Origin: Billgrantia montanilacus
GTDB lineage: Bacteria; Pseudomonadota; Gammaproteobacteria; Pseudomonadales; Halomonadaceae
NCBI RefSeq assembly: GCF_003336675.1
Contig: NZ_QPII01000005.1
Location: forward strand, 10,776-74,775
Direction of reading: 5' to 3'
Length of the DNA stretch: 64,000 nt
The position numbers and the translations under genes were made by a program. This document shows positions 37,892-48,744 of the stretch, in pieces. Every line of letters begins with the position of its first letter. Within the stretch, counting starts at the first letter, position 1. The notes beneath the pieces were generated by a model. The model was not told where the DNA came from, did not search any database, and saw nothing but the letters and a program-made list of their open reading frames with translations.

Positions 37892-38031
37892 AGCTTGATC
37901 TCCTCTCTTTTCCTTCTCTTCTCTCTTTTCCTTTTCTGCTCACGCTTCCTGCGCTTCTCTCATTTTTTCGCTGTGATGGCAGCAACGGCACTGACAGGGC
38001 CGTGACGCCCGTGGGGCGAGCGAAAAAAATG

Positions 38032-38087
38032 TTGTACAAGTGCTGAACTAGTTGTCCAGAAGATGTACAAATATACTACCGTGTACA
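38032..38087 (+). promoter_or_regulatory. TGTACA-type repeats in the fasciclin gene promoter
   Basis: TTGTACA (38032), TTGTCCA (38052), ATGTACA (38063) and GTGTACA (38081) flank an AT-rich TATACT. TGTACA half-sites are known for MerR-family LitR/CarH photoregulators; this attribution is only a suggestion. Confidence 0.5.
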
Positions 38088-38165
38088 AGGGGAGGGCGCC
38101 GCGCCCATTCCTGCCGGTCAATTTCACCGCCCTTCGGGGCAGCAAGACACTAAGGAGCATCACTT

Positions 38166-38675
38166 ATGAATGCCTTTACCGTCACAGCACCCAAGTGGAT
38201 CGGCGCCAGTCTTCTCGGCCTCGCACTCGCGACCTCAGCCCATGCCGGTAGCCATGATCATGCCCAGGACGACATCGTCGATACTGCCATCGGCGCCGGG
38301 CAGTTCGAAACCCTGGTCGCAGCGGTTCAGGCGGCCGAGCTTGTCGAGGTACTCAAGGGCGAGGGTCCCTTCACGGTTTTCGCACCGACCGATGAGGCCT
38401 TCGCGGCACTGCCCGAAGGTACCGTAGACACGCTGCTGCTGCCCGAGAACCAGGCCCAGCTGCAGGCGATACTCACCTATCACGTGGTGCCTGGAAACGT
38501 GATGGCCGCAGAGGCCATGGAACTGGACAGCGCCACCACCGTGCAGGGCCAGGACATCACCATCACCACCATGGATGGCAGCGTGATGATCAACGATGCC
38601 ACCGTCGTCCAGGCCGATATCGAGGCCAGCAACGGGGTGATCCATGTGATCGATGGCGTTCTGATGCCGGAGTGA
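38166..38675 (+). CDS. Secreted fasciclin (FAS1) domain protein
   Basis: A 169-residue protein: signal peptide (residues 1-27, ending AHAGS) and one FAS1 domain with both conserved motifs, [11 protein letters not shown] (about 75-85) and the YHVVPG / [13 protein letters not shown] end. Single FAS1 proteins are exported adhesion or surface proteins; in bacteria they are often stress-induced. It is monocistronic, bounded by a repeat-bearing promoter and a terminator. Confidence 0.93.
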   Translation: MNAFTVTAPKWIGASLLGLALATSAHAGSHDHAQDDIVDTAIGAGQFETLVAAVQAAELVEVLKGEGPFTVFAPTDEAFAALPEGTVDTLLLPENQAQLQAILTYHVVPGNVMAAEAMELDSATTVQGQDITITTMDGSVMINDATVVQADIEASNGVIHVIDGVLMPE

Positions 38676-38709
38676 GACGAGCCCCGCATCTCGTCTACCT
38701 CTCCTGTTT

Positions 38710-38734
38710 GCCACTCTTCTGGAGTGGCTTTTTT
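38710..38734 (+). terminator. Terminator after the fasciclin gene
   Basis: A perfect 7-bp GCCACTC/GAGTGGC stem with loop TTCTG is followed by six T residues. Confidence 0.9.
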
Positions 38735-38780
38735 GTGCTCAGCTGCCAAGGAGGCTGTCGGTATTCGCAGTAGCTCAGCA

Positions 38781-41636
38781 TCAAGCCCGACTGGCGGCGA
38801 GGTCCGGTTCGCCCGATTCCGCCACGATGAACGCTCGGGCCTCGTTGCGCAGCCTGACCGCTTCGGACCAGTCCGAGCTTCGGGGCTGGAGCGTGTCGCC
38901 CACCACGACATCCACCGTGCCGGGATGGGGCAGCCACTCTTTGCCGCGCAGCAACACGCGACTCCCCCGAATGGCCACCGGTACTACCGCTACCTGGGCC
39001 TTGGCGGCCGAGACGAAGGCGCCCATATGGAAGTCCTGTACCCCGGGCTCCGGTCGAAAGGTGCCTTCGGGAAAGAATGCCGGCGACCCGCCTTGCCGGG
39101 CGGTCTGAAGAACCTTTTCGGTGGTGTGGCTGGCCTCCCGGGTATTGTCGCGCTCGACGAACAGCACGCCCATGCGCTGGAGTACGAACCGGGTGAGAAA
39201 CGGCTGACTGAGTTCGGCCTTGGCCAGATAGTGAAAGCCGTACGGGAACACGGCCGTCAGAATCAGCACGTCCAGGTAGCTGGCGTGATTGGCCACCAGC
39301 ACGCAGGGCTCGCGGTGGGGAAAGCGGGCAAGGCCATGGGCCCGGGTACGAATGCCCGTCAATAGCGAGGCGCTGCGGGCAATAGAGTGGGCGGCTCGCC
39401 AGCGCCAGGCGAGCCGGGGCAAGGGCAGGGCGAGGAGGGCGACCAGCGCCATGGCGATAGCGAAGATGCTCCAGGCATAGCTGGCGTAGAGCCATTCGCT
39501 GACGCGGCGGGCACCATGGCGCCAGCGCTGAAGAGCTGAGCGTAGCGCCAGCCCGGTGACCTGTTGCCAGACGGGCGCCTGGCCCTTTTCCAACTTCCCG
39601 CTGCGATAGCGCTCTGCCGTGGCCCCGCGGCGAATCTTGCCGCTCGAGGTCTTCAGCACGCCATGGGGTGCAACCAAGCGTATGTCGTCGGGCGGGAGGT
39701 TGACGATATCCACCGTGACGCTGGCGATCTCGCGGGTGATGGCTTCACGCTGCGCCGCGTCGTCGACATGGGTCTCGGCCACCACGACCAGTTCCTCGAT
39801 GCCGCTTTCGGCATTGGGATTGCCGAATATCGCCACGCAGCCCTTTCTGACTCCCTCGATAGCGCCGATGGCTTCCTCGAGATCGTAGGGATAGATGTTG
39901 CGCCCACTGCGAACCAGGACATCCTTTCGCCGGCCACTGAGGTGGATGTCGCCATCGGCGAGATAGCCCCTGTCCCCGGTGCGCAGCCACTCGTCATGGT
40001 ATAGCTTGCGGCTCTCCTCGGCGTTGTTGAAGTAACCCTGGGTGGCGGAGGGACCGCGAAATTCGATGTCACCTTCATGTCGTTCAGGCAGCGCTTCCCC
40101 CTGTGGGCCGACGATACGAATCGAGTAGCCGGACAGGGGCGGGCCGCAGTTGACGAAAGTCTGGGCGGTTTCGGGATCCGGTTCCGGCCGGGCCTCCCCG
40201 GTGGTGGCGAAGACCTCGCGGTTGACGGCGTCGAGGACCACGCCGCGGCCGGGCGCGGCGACGCAGAGCCCGACGGCGGCTTCGGCCAGCCCGTATACCG
40301 GCATCAGGGCCTCCTGGCGCAGTCCGCAGGGAGCCAGCGACTCGGCAAAGCGTTCGAGGGTATGAGCGCTGACCGGCTCTGCGCCGTTGAAGGCGATGCG
40401 CCAACTGCTCAGGTCCAGCGCCTCCAGCTGTTCCGGGCGAGCTGCCCGCAGGCAGAGCTCGTAGCCGAAATTGGGCGACCCGGCGATCGAGCCCCGATGG
40501 CGCTGGATCAGCTCCAGCCAGCGTAGCGGATGCGACAGGAACGAGAGCGGCGACATCACCACCACAGGAATGGCGTAATAAAGGCTGGCGAGCCAGGCCG
40601 CGATCAGCCCCATGTCATGGTAGAGCGGCAGCCAGCTGACGAACACGTCCTCGGACGTGGCTTCCAGGCGTTTGCCCATGGCGCGGATATTGGCCAGCAG
40701 CTGCGCATGGGTGAGCATGACCCCCTTGGGGTCACCGGTACTGCCGGAGGTGTACTGCAGCAGCGCCAGGTTCGCGCCCTCCGGTGTCGCGGCCGCCGCG
40801 GTGTCCAGCCCGTCGCAGAGTTCCGCCACCGTCACGATGGCCTCGAGATGCGGTGCGTCTGCGCGCAGCAGGTGGGCGACACGTCGCGCCTCGGGAACGG
40901 TGACCAGGACCTCTGCCCCGGCGTTGGTCAGAATGCGGCCATGGCGCCGCAGGTGCTCCTCGAGCTGTGCCGGCCGTGCCGGCGGGTAGATCGGTACGGG
41001 CACCGCGCCGGCGCGGAGGATGCCCAGAAAGGCGATGAAGTAGTCCGGTGAGGTCGGCAGCATCAGAGCGACCCGGTCGCCGGTTTCGAGGCCCCGGGCC
41101 AGCAGCGCCGCGGCGATGTCTCGGCCGCCTCGGTTGAGTTCACCGTAGCTCAGTGTCCGAGGCTCGTCCCCATCGCCGTAGATGAACAGGTGTGGCCGTT
41201 CGGGATGGCGCTCAAGGTGCCAATCCATTGCTGCATTCAGCGTCTCGGTGCTTTCCGGCTCGCCCTCCACCGGCTCCAGCGGGGTGGTGGGAGTGGCTGT
41301 CGGTTCGTGCATCGTCTCCGCCGCTGGGTCGACGGTGGCATCCCCGTTGGTTGCCTTGCCCCGGGCTTTTTGCAGCGCATCCAGCAGCGCGGCAGGCGTC
41401 TCCGCCATCAGTGCCGCTTCGGGCAGCTTGACATCGAAGTCGTGCTCGATTCGCAGGAGCAGCTCGGATCGGGCCAGGCTATCCAGGCCGAGATCCCGGT
41501 CCAGGCGCGACTGCATTGCCGGCGCGCGTGGCGCAGTCCGGTTCGGCTGCAATTCGCGGGTCATCTCCTCGATGATGGCGAGCAGCCGCTGCGACGGCTC
41601 GGTGTCCGGCGTCTTGCGGTTGACGTGTTCTGTCAT
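38781..41636 (-). CDS. ACP / fatty acyl-AMP ligase / acyltransferase fusion protein
   Basis: A 951-residue three-part protein. Residues about 12-90 form an acyl carrier domain with the phosphopantetheine Ser53 in LGLDSL. Residues about 130-690 form an AMP-forming acyl ligase with YTSGSTGDPKG, YGLAEAAVG and TGDRGYLADGD. After one hydrophobic segment (about 715-735), the C-terminal part is a PlsC-type acyltransferase with NHASYLD (HX4D) and FPEGTFR. It can be read as activating a fatty acid, loading it on its own carrier, and passing it to a lysophospholipid or glycerophosphate. This order of action is inferred. Confidence 0.92.
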   Translation of the reverse strand: MTEHVNRKTPDTEPSQRLLAIIEEMTRELQPNRTAPRAPAMQSRLDRDLGLDSLARSELLLRIEHDFDVKLPEAALMAETPAALLDALQKARGKATNGDATVDPAAETMHEPTATPTTPLEPVEGEPESTETLNAAMDWHLERHPERPHLFIYGDGDEPRTLSYGELNRGGRDIAAALLARGLETGDRVALMLPTSPDYFIAFLGILRAGAVPVPIYPPARPAQLEEHLRRHGRILTNAGAEVLVTVPEARRVAHLLRADAPHLEAIVTVAELCDGLDTAAAATPEGANLALLQYTSGSTGDPKGVMLTHAQLLANIRAMGKRLEATSEDVFVSWLPLYHDMGLIAAWLASLYYAIPVVVMSPLSFLSHPLRWLELIQRHRGSIAGSPNFGYELCLRAARPEQLEALDLSSWRIAFNGAEPVSAHTLERFAESLAPCGLRQEALMPVYGLAEAAVGLCVAAPGRGVVLDAVNREVFATTGEARPEPDPETAQTFVNCGPPLSGYSIRIVGPQGEALPERHEGDIEFRGPSATQGYFNNAEESRKLYHDEWLRTGDRGYLADGDIHLSGRRKDVLVRSGRNIYPYDLEEAIGAIEGVRKGCVAIFGNPNAESGIEELVVVAETHVDDAAQREAITREIASVTVDIVNLPPDDIRLVAPHGVLKTSSGKIRRGATAERYRSGKLEKGQAPVWQQVTGLALRSALQRWRHGARRVSEWLYASYAWSIFAIAMALVALLALPLPRLAWRWRAAHSIARSASLLTGIRTRAHGLARFPHREPCVLVANHASYLDVLILTAVFPYGFHYLAKAELSQPFLTRFVLQRMGVLFVERDNTREASHTTEKVLQTARQGGSPAFFPEGTFRPEPGVQDFHMGAFVSAAKAQVAVVPVAIRGSRVLLRGKEWLPHPGTVDVVVGDTLQPRSSDWSEAVRLRNEARAFIVAESGEPDLAASRA

Positions 41637-41793
41637 TCTGCACCTCGCGTCCTGCTCCCCGGCCGTCCTGTGCTGCTAGGGTAACTTCACTGTAGGCGTT
41701 AAGGCGCCGGGTTGTATGACGCACACACAGTCTGCTGCGCTTGCGTGGGTGGCCGAGGCTCCTAGGGGTTGGCAATCAATGGAGGGGAAGATC

Positions 41794-42636
41794 ATGGAAA
41801 CCACGCTGTCGTCGCTGCTGCAGATCGCCGGACTCGAACCGCAAGGGCAGCTCCGCCCCCTGGGCGGCGGCGATATTGCCGCCGTCTACTGGCTGGATAC
41901 CCATCAGGGCCCTGTGGTGATCAAGCGTGACGACTCCGCCCGGCTGGCCGGCGAAGCCGATGGGTTGCGTGCCCTTCGCGAGGCGGGCACGTCGCTGGTG
42001 GTGCCCGAGGTGTTGGGTGTGGGCGAGGGTTGGCTGGTGATGGAAGCCCTCGAGCGTAAGTCGCCCTCTACGGCAAGTGCCGAGGCCCTGGGAGAGGGGC
42101 TTCGCCGGTTGCATGATCATACCGCTACCGAGCATGGCTGGCCGCGGGATAACGCCTGCGGCCGTACGCCTCAGCCCAATGCCTCTCTCGCCGATGGTCG
42201 GGAATTTCAGCGCGAGCGGCGCCTGTTGCCGCTGGCGGCGGGCTGTCATTCGCGCGGGCTGCTGGATGCCAACCTGCGTGAACGGATCGCGCGTATTGCC
42301 CATGGGCTGGAAGCGTGGCTGCCCGATGTGGCGGCGAGCCTGGTACATGGCGACCTCTGGTCCGGCAACGTCCTCTATACGCCGCGGGGGCCGGCGATCA
42401 TCGACCCGGCGGTCTATCGCCACTATCCCGAAGTGGATCTGGCCATGCTGACGCTGTTCGGCTCGCCCCCTGACGCTTTCTTCGAGGCCTACTGGGATGC
42501 CTCGCCTCCCGACGACTGGCCGCGGCGCGAGGCGTTGTTTCAGCTCTACCCGCTACTCAACCACCTGTTGCTGTTTGGCGGGGGATATCGCAATGCGGTT
42601 GCCCGAGCCACGACCAGGGTCGAGTCGGGCAGTTGA
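41794..42636 (+). CDS. Fructosamine kinase family protein
   Basis: A 280-residue APH-fold kinase. LVHGDLWSGNVLY carries the catalytic Asp and Asn; AIIDPAVYRHYPEVDLAML is the metal-binding stretch typical of fructosamine-3-kinase relatives (YniA type). It phosphorylates ketoamine (glycated) adducts for deglycation. The ATG at 41794 follows GGAGGGGAAG. Divergent from the large fusion gene; no operon partner. Confidence 0.9.
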   Translation: METTLSSLLQIAGLEPQGQLRPLGGGDIAAVYWLDTHQGPVVIKRDDSARLAGEADGLRALREAGTSLVVPEVLGVGEGWLVMEALERKSPSTASAEALGEGLRRLHDHTATEHGWPRDNACGRTPQPNASLADGREFQRERRLLPLAAGCHSRGLLDANLRERIARIAHGLEAWLPDVAASLVHGDLWSGNVLYTPRGPAIIDPAVYRHYPEVDLAMLTLFGSPPDAFFEAYWDASPPDDWPRREALFQLYPLLNHLLLFGGGYRNAVARATTRVESGS

Positions 42637-42721
42637 TAGGGCAGGCGACCCCCGTTGCACGCCTATACTGATATTTGTATCGGGCGGACGCACCGCCCGC
42701 AGGAATGTGAAGGATAGCGTC

Positions 42722-43141
42722 ATGCACACGCTCGTCAGGTGGTTGTCGCCGCTACTGCTCCTGGTGCTGCCGATTGGCGTTTTCGCCGACCAGGAGTCGA
42801 TGGCATCAGGTGACCAGGACGTCTACTGGCATCCCCCCTACCTGGTGATCGATGTGCCCCATCAGCCGCCGGTCTCGGTGGTGCTGCCCTGGCAGAAAGG
42901 CTACTGGCATCGGGCACCGTCGCCGCCCCACCCGCCGAGCCCGCCTGGCGTATTCCAGCGGCATGGGATGTGGCGGGACGATGTGGCCAGGCAGCGCCCC
43001 GACGGCGAGACGCGCCGGGAAGGCGCGCGCATCGAGTCGCATGCCGGCGGCACGATCACGCGTAGCCGCGGGCAAAGCGGCAGCCGCATCGAGACCCACC
43101 CGGGGGGCTCGGTAATCCGCAGCCGCCCCCGGGGTGAGTAA
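42722..43141 (+). CDS. Hypothetical secreted protein, Pro/Arg/Gly-rich
   Basis: A 139-residue protein with a signal peptide (residues 1-22, ending VFADQ), an aromatic/Pro stretch (YWHPPYLVIDVPHQPP) and a C-terminal pair of near repeats (RIESHAGGTITRSRG and RIETHPGGSVIRSRP). No known family. GAAGGA lies before the ATG. The repeat suggests a small envelope-binding or structural role, but nothing more can be said. Confidence 0.65.
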   Translation: MHTLVRWLSPLLLLVLPIGVFADQESMASGDQDVYWHPPYLVIDVPHQPPVSVVLPWQKGYWHRAPSPPHPPSPPGVFQRHGMWRDDVARQRPDGETRREGARIESHAGGTITRSRGQSGSRIETHPGGSVIRSRPRGE

Positions 43142-43159
43142 CGCCGTCGCGGCTACGGG

Positions 43160-44098
43160 CTAGCGGGCCTTCAAGCGGTTTTTTTCCCGCCTCACCCAAC
43201 TGAGCATGCGCTGCCACCAGGAGCTCTCGAGGCGCTGTGGCTGGAGCGGCAGTCGTTGCCGGTGGGGACGGGCGAGAAACTCGGCGATGGGGGCGACCTG
43301 GCTATCACGGTCGAGCATCGGGGCATGGCCGCAGCCAGGGACCTCCAGGGTGACCAGGCCGGGCTGCGCCTCGGCCATGCTCAGGACGCTGTCGGCGTCC
43401 AGCAGAGGCGATTCCGCGCCACGTATCACCATCAGCGGGCAGCGGATCGCCCGCCAGTCGGCCCAGCTGTTGCGGGGCGTGTCATAGATGAATTGTTCGC
43501 CGATTCGTGGATCGTAGTGGTAGGTCCAGCTGCCATCGGGCAGGCGTCGGGCGCTGCCCAGTGCCAGCCGGCGCCAGGCGTCGTCGCCCTCGATGCCGAA
43601 GCCGCCATAGTGGCTGCGCAGCTCCGTCTCCAACTGGCTGAAAGTGGCGAAGCGATGCGGCCTGCCGAAATAGAGGGCCAGCTGCGTCAGGCCGTCGGTA
43701 TTCAGCTCGGGCCCTACGTCGTTGAGCACCAGGCGTTCGATGCGATGGGCGCTGTCGGCCTCGGCGGCCAGCAGCATTCCCAGCAGCCCACCCATGGACG
43801 TACCTACCCAAGGCACTTGCTCCAGCTCGAAGTGATCCAGCACGGCCAACGCCACTTTCTTGTAGCGGTGATAGAGGTAGTCCTGGGCCGGAATGGGCGA
43901 CCAGCTCGAGAGACCGCGCCCGGGGGTGTCCGGGGCCAGGACCCGCCACTCCGGGCCAAGCGCGCGGGCGAAGCCGTCGAAATCGCCTCCATGGCGTGCC
44001 AAGCCATGCCAGGCGACCACGGTTTTCGGTGCGTCGGGGTGCCAGAAGCGTACCGCTACTTCCTGCCCTCGCAGCGGAACCAGTTCCAGTGCATCCAT
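43160..44098 (-). CDS. Alpha/beta-fold hydrolase
   Basis: A 312-residue serine hydrolase. Oxyanion region WHGLARHGGDFDG, nucleophile elbow GTSMGG, acidic region near SPLLDADSVL, and catalytic His in GCGHAPMLDRD. The start at 44098 has GGAG six bases before it; an upstream frame to 44182 lacks such a site. Reaction and substrate unknown. It is divergent from the RND efflux operon. Confidence 0.9.
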   Translation of the reverse strand: MDALELVPLRGQEVAVRFWHPDAPKTVVAWHGLARHGGDFDGFARALGPEWRVLAPDTPGRGLSSWSPIPAQDYLYHRYKKVALAVLDHFELEQVPWVGTSMGGLLGMLLAAEADSAHRIERLVLNDVGPELNTDGLTQLALYFGRPHRFATFSQLETELRSHYGGFGIEGDDAWRRLALGSARRLPDGSWTYHYDPRIGEQFIYDTPRNSWADWRAIRCPLMVIRGAESPLLDADSVLSMAEAQPGLVTLEVPGCGHAPMLDRDSQVAPIAEFLARPHRQRLPLQPQRLESSWWQRMLSWVRREKNRLKAR

Positions 44099-44216
44099 GT
44101 CAGTCTCCGTGAAAGCGGCTATGCTGCTATGCAGCATAGCTCGTTTTCCCTTTGCTTGTCTCGTTGATGGGGTCATCACCAAGCAACGGGATACGGGAGA
44201 CCTTGTGCAAGGCTAG

Positions 44217-44240
44217 TATACATACACGCTTGTAGCTATA
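44217..44240. promoter_or_regulatory. Putative TetR/AcrR-type operator over the RND operon promoter
   Basis: A 24-bp imperfect palindrome (TATACATACACG / CTTGTAGCTATA, 9 of 12 positions symmetric) overlaps the perfect -10-like TATAAT at 44237-44242. It is similar in style to TtgR/AcrR operators. Confidence 0.5.
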
Positions 44241-44329
44241 ATCCGTCGCACGCTAATAACCCGCCATGCGACCCCCTGCTGTTGGGCGTGTTGCCCCTGA
44301 CGAACCACGATATGCAGCGGAGACTCTAT

Positions 44330-45601
44330 ATGCTTCTGTCACCCCCGGGAGGGCGGCTTCCCGTGAAATGGATTCTGGCGCTTGGTCTGCTGGCTACTTT
44401 GCTGGCTGGCTGTGAGCAGGACGAGAACGGCGGTGGCGCTGCCATGGGAGGCGGAGAACGTCCCCCTCCCCAGGTCAGTGTGCTGGGGGTCGAGCCGCGC
44501 TCGGTCGATGTGGTCGAGGAGTATGCCGCCCGAGTGCGTGGCTCCCGAGAGGTGGAGGTGCGTGCGCGGGTGCAGGGTATCCTCGAAGAGCGTCTTTATA
44601 CCGAGGGTCAGGTGGTGGAGGAGGGCGAGCCGCTGTTTCATATCGACAGCGAGCCCTACGAGATCGAGCTCCAGCGGGCACAGGCTGAACGGGCCAACGC
44701 CCAGGCCGAATTGAACCAGGCCCAGCGCGAGTGGCAGCGGATCTCGACGCTCTACAACCAGAATGCGGTCAGCGAGCGAGAGCGAGATACGGCGCTGTCG
44801 GCTCGCGAACTGGCCGAGGCACGCTTCGCGCTCACCGAGACCGGGGTGGCAAATGCCGAGCTGAATCTCGACTACACCGAGGTGAGGGCCCCCCTGGCCG
44901 GAATGACCGGACTCGAGAGCTTCCCGGAAGGGAGCCTGATCGAGCGGGGCACGCTGTTGACTACCGTGACCCAGCAGGACCCCATCCATGTACGCTTCTC
45001 GCTGCCCGAGGGCGACGCCGCCCTGCAGCGCACCGCTCGCCGGGCCATGGCCGCCAATGGTGAAGCGCATCAGAGAGAGGCGCTATTGATCCTGCCGGAT
45101 GGCAGCGAGTATGGCGAGACCGGTATTGTCGATTTCACCGCCAGCACCATCGACCCCCGCACCGGTAGCGTCTCGGCCCGGGCCGTGTTTCCCAATGCCG
45201 ACGGCGACGTCGTGCCCGGGCAGTTCGTGCGTATCAAGCTTAAGGCCCAGACTCTTGACGATGTTTTCCTGATTCCTCAGGAGGCGGTGGGCCAGGGCCC
45301 GGAGGGGGCGCGTGTCTTCGTGGTGGTCGATGATGTCGCCGAATCTCGCACCGTCGAGCTGGGCCCCGTTGTCGACAGCCGCCAGGTGGTGCTGGCGGGG
45401 CTCGAGTCGGGCGATCGCCTCGTGGTCAACGGCCAGGTTGCCCTGCAGAACGGCATGCCGGTCCAGGCCAGTGAGGTCGAGAGCCACGAAGCGGCCCTGG
45501 AGGAAGCGGCGAACGCCAAGGCTTCCGCCGCCGAGACTTCTGACGCCGAACTTGAGCCTGACGACGCCGAGGCCGATGTTCAGGCCGACGAGGAGGGATG
45601 A
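44330..45601 (+). CDS. RND efflux periplasmic adaptor (AcrA/MexA type), lipoprotein
   Basis: A 423-residue adaptor with a lipobox signal ([11 protein letters not shown]; lipidated Cys near residue 28). Lipoyl, hairpin ([14 protein letters not shown]) and beta-barrel domains follow, and the C-terminal 40 residues are Ala/Glu/Asp-rich. The ATG at 44330 follows CGGAGA. It links the AcrB-type pump to the outer-membrane channel for multidrug efflux. Its stop overlaps the pump start (ATGA). Confidence 0.94.
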   Translation: MLLSPPGGRLPVKWILALGLLATLLAGCEQDENGGGAAMGGGERPPPQVSVLGVEPRSVDVVEEYAARVRGSREVEVRARVQGILEERLYTEGQVVEEGEPLFHIDSEPYEIELQRAQAERANAQAELNQAQREWQRISTLYNQNAVSERERDTALSARELAEARFALTETGVANAELNLDYTEVRAPLAGMTGLESFPEGSLIERGTLLTTVTQQDPIHVRFSLPEGDAALQRTARRAMAANGEAHQREALLILPDGSEYGETGIVDFTASTIDPRTGSVSARAVFPNADGDVVPGQFVRIKLKAQTLDDVFLIPQEAVGQGPEGARVFVVVDDVAESRTVELGPVVDSRQVVLAGLESGDRLVVNGQVALQNGMPVQASEVESHEAALEEAANAKASAAETSDAELEPDDAEADVQADEEG

Positions 45602-48600
45602 TGTTAAGGCTATTCATCGACCGACCGATCTTTGCCTCGGTCATCTCGCTGGTCATCGTGCTTGCCGGCCTCGCCGCCCTGCGGGCATTGCCGATAGAGC
45701 AGTATCCCGACGTGGTGCCGCCCCAGGTGGTGGTGCAGGCCCAGTATCCCGGTGCCAGCGCCGAGGTGATTGCCGAGGCGGTGGCTGCGCCGCTGGAGCA
45801 GGAGATCAACGGCGTCGACAACATGCTCTACATGGAGTCGAGCGCCACCGATGCCGGCAGCTTGCAGATCACCGTGTCCTTCGAGATGGGCACCGATCCC
45901 GACCAGGCGGCGATCAACGTCAACAACCGGGTGCAGGCCGCAACGGCCCGGCTGCCCCAGCAGGTGCGTAACCAGGGGGTTCGTGTCGAGGCACGCTCCA
46001 CCAACCTGCTGATGGTGCCGGTGATGTATTCACCGGATGGCAGCCAGGATCCGCTGTTCATCTCCAACTACGCACTGCTCAACGTGCTCGACGAGCTGGT
46101 ACGGATCCCGGGCGTGGGCGACGCTTCGCTGTTCGGCGCCCAGGACTACTCGATGCGCATCTGGCTCTCTCCGGACAAGCTCGCCCAGTACGACCTGACG
46201 CCTTCCGAGGTGGCCGGCGCCATTCGCGAGCAGAACGCCCAGTTCGCCGCCGGCCGGCTGGGGGCAGAGCCATCGCCCGAGGACCAGGCCTTCACCTTCA
46301 CGGTGACGACGCGCGGCCAGCTCTCCGATCCGGAGGAGTTCGAGCGCATCATCCTGCGCGCCGATGAACAGGGTGGCACCCTGCGCCTTGGTGACGTGGC
46401 CCGTGCCGAGCTGGGTGCCCAGAACTATGCCTTTACCGCCACCTACAATGGGCAGGCGGCGGTGCCCATGGGCGTCTACCTGCAGCCGGGGGCCAATGCC
46501 CTGGAGACCGCCACTGCGGTGCGCGAGGCGCTGGACGCTGTGGCCGATCGTTTCCCCGAGGGTGTCGAATATACCGTGCCCTACGACACCACCGAGTTCG
46601 TCGAGATCTCCATACGCGAGGTGTTCATCACCCTGCTGATGGCGGTGGGGCTGGTGGTACTGGTCACCTTCCTGTTCCTGCAGCACCTGCGGGCCACCTT
46701 GATCCCCGTGGTCGCCATTCCGGTGTCGCTGATCGGTACCTTCGCCGGCATGTTGGCACTGGGCTTCTCGGTCAATCTGCTGACCCTGTTCGGCCTGGTC
46801 CTGGCCATCGGCATCGTGGTGGACAATGCCATCATCGTGCTGGAAAACGTCGATCGCCTGATCAACGAGCAGGGCATGCGCGCCCGTGAGGCCTCCATCG
46901 AGACCATGAAGCAGGTAGCCGGTGCGGTGGTGTCATCGACGCTGGTCCTGGTGGCGGTGTTTGCACCGGTCACGTTCCTTGGTGGCCTGACCGGTGAACT
47001 CTATCGCCAGTTTGCGGTGACCATCGCCATCTCGGTGGTGGTATCCGGCGTCGTGGCGCTGACATTGACGCCTGCCATGTGTGCCATGCTGCTCGACAAG
47101 CAGTCGCACACGGTGGCCAAGCCGTTCCAATGGTTCAATGCCGGCTTCGACCGCTTGACCCGTGGCTTCAGCTGGCTCGTTGCCAAACTGCTACGCCATG
47201 CAGTGATCGGCATACTGCTGTTCATCGGCGTGCTCGCCCTGACGCTGTTTTCACTGACCCGCCTGCCGCCGGGCCTGGTGCCCCAGGAGGATCAGGGCGT
47301 GGCGCTGGTGGTCTATCAACTGCCGGCCGTCTCGGCGCTGGGCCGCACGGAGGCGGTGCGTGACCGGGTATCGGCCATGCTCACCGACATGGACGAAGTC
47401 GATGAGTTCACCAGCTTTGCAGGCTTCGACATCATCGCCGGCTCACTGCGCAGCAATACCGGGGTGGGCTTCGCCAACCTGGCGGACTGGGATGACCGCC
47501 GCGGGCCGGGGCAGGACGCGCAATCGCTCACCGGGCGTATCATGGGCATGGGGGCCGGCATTTCGGAAGCCAATGTGTTCGCCTTCACCCCGCCGCCGAT
47601 CATGGGACTGTCGCTGACCGGGGGCGTGGAGGGCTACCTGCAGGTTCGCGGTGATGCCACGCCCCAGGAGATCCAGGCGATGGCTGGCGAGCTGGCTGCA
47701 GCCGCCAACGAGCGGCCTGAGCTTGCCAATGCGCGTACCACCCTGGACACCAGCATTCCCCGCTTCACCGCCGAGGTGGACCGCGAGAAGGCACGGGCAG
47801 TGGGCGTGCCGATCAACCAGATCTTCGAGACCATGCAGAGTACCTTCGGCGCCCTCTATGTCAACGACTTCACCCTGGCCGGGCGTAACTGGCAGGTGAA
47901 CCTGCAGTCGGAAGGCGAGTTCCGCAGCAAGCCGGAGGACCTCAACAAGGTCTTCGTGCGCTCGGAGTATGGCGAGATGCTGCCGCTGAGTTCGCTGGTC
48001 ACCCTCGAGCGCGCGCCGGGGCCGGATATCATCAACCGTTTCAACGTCTATGCGGCCGCCAAGTTCATGGCCGATGCCGCACCCGGCTATACCACCGGCC
48101 AGGCCAAGGCGGCCATGGACGAGGTGGCGGCCCAGGTACTCACCGATGCCAACACACAGCTCGGCTGGATCGGTGAAGCCTTCCAGCTCGACGACGCGGC
48201 TGGCGCCGGCGGGTTGGCCTTTGGTCTTGGCATGATCATGGTTCTGCTGATCCTGGCAGCCCAGTACGAGCGGCTGACCCTGCCGCTGGCGGTGGTGACG
48301 GCGGTACCCTTCGGGGTGCTGGGGGGGGCGCTGGCGGCAATGCTGCGAGGCTTCCCCAACGACATCTACTTCCAGGTCGGCCTGCTGGTGCTGATCGGCC
48401 TTGCTGCCAAGAACGCCATCCTGATCGTCGAGTTCGCCGCCCAAAACCGGCGTGCCGGGATGAGCTCGTCCGATGCGGCCCTGGCCGCGGCCCAGCAGCG
48501 CTTCCGCGCGATCCTGATGACGGCGCTGACCTTCATCATCGGCTCGCTGCCACTGGTCTTCGCCACCGGGGCGGGTGCCGCCAGCCGGCAGGAAATCGGC

Positions 48601-48744
48601 ACCGTGGTGGTGGGTGGCATGCTGATGGCAAGCTCCCTGGCCCTGATCTTCGTGCCGCTGGCCTACAAGCTGTTGGAGGACCTGGCCACCTGGCGGCGCG
48701 ATCGCAAGGCGGACCGTCAAGGAGAGGAGCCGACCCATGCGTAA
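45598..48744 (+). CDS. RND multidrug efflux pump (AcrB/MexB, HAE1 type)
   Basis: A 1048-residue inner-membrane drug/proton antiporter, standard HAE1 length. N-terminal [19 protein letters not shown]; proton-relay helix with [19 protein letters not shown] (two Asp-type region); C-terminal block ending [17 protein letters not shown]. Two successive ATGs open the gene. It overlaps the outer-membrane gene by 8 nt. Substrates cannot be read from sequence. Confidence 0.95.
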   Translation: MMLRLFIDRPIFASVISLVIVLAGLAALRALPIEQYPDVVPPQVVVQAQYPGASAEVIAEAVAAPLEQEINGVDNMLYMESSATDAGSLQITVSFEMGTDPDQAAINVNNRVQAATARLPQQVRNQGVRVEARSTNLLMVPVMYSPDGSQDPLFISNYALLNVLDELVRIPGVGDASLFGAQDYSMRIWLSPDKLAQYDLTPSEVAGAIREQNAQFAAGRLGAEPSPEDQAFTFTVTTRGQLSDPEEFERIILRADEQGGTLRLGDVARAELGAQNYAFTATYNGQAAVPMGVYLQPGANALETATAVREALDAVADRFPEGVEYTVPYDTTEFVEISIREVFITLLMAVGLVVLVTFLFLQHLRATLIPVVAIPVSLIGTFAGMLALGFSVNLLTLFGLVLAIGIVVDNAIIVLENVDRLINEQGMRAREASIETMKQVAGAVVSSTLVLVAVFAPVTFLGGLTGELYRQFAVTIAISVVVSGVVALTLTPAMCAMLLDKQSHTVAKPFQWFNAGFDRLTRGFSWLVAKLLRHAVIGILLFIGVLALTLFSLTRLPPGLVPQEDQGVALVVYQLPAVSALGRTEAVRDRVSAMLTDMDEVDEFTSFAGFDIIAGSLRSNTGVGFANLADWDDRRGPGQDAQSLTGRIMGMGAGISEANVFAFTPPPIMGLSLTGGVEGYLQVRGDATPQEIQAMAGELAAAANERPELANARTTLDTSIPRFTAEVDREKARAVGVPINQIFETMQSTFGALYVNDFTLAGRNWQVNLQSEGEFRSKPEDLNKVFVRSEYGEMLPLSSLVTLERAPGPDIINRFNVYAAAKFMADAAPGYTTGQAKAAMDEVAAQVLTDANTQLGWIGEAFQLDDAAGAGGLAFGLGMIMVLLILAAQYERLTLPLAVVTAVPFGVLGGALAAMLRGFPNDIYFQVGLLVLIGLAAKNAILIVEFAAQNRRAGMSSSDAALAAAQQRFRAILMTALTFIIGSLPLVFATGAGAASRQEIGTVVVGGMLMASSLALIFVPLAYKLLEDLATWRRDRKADRQGEEPTHA

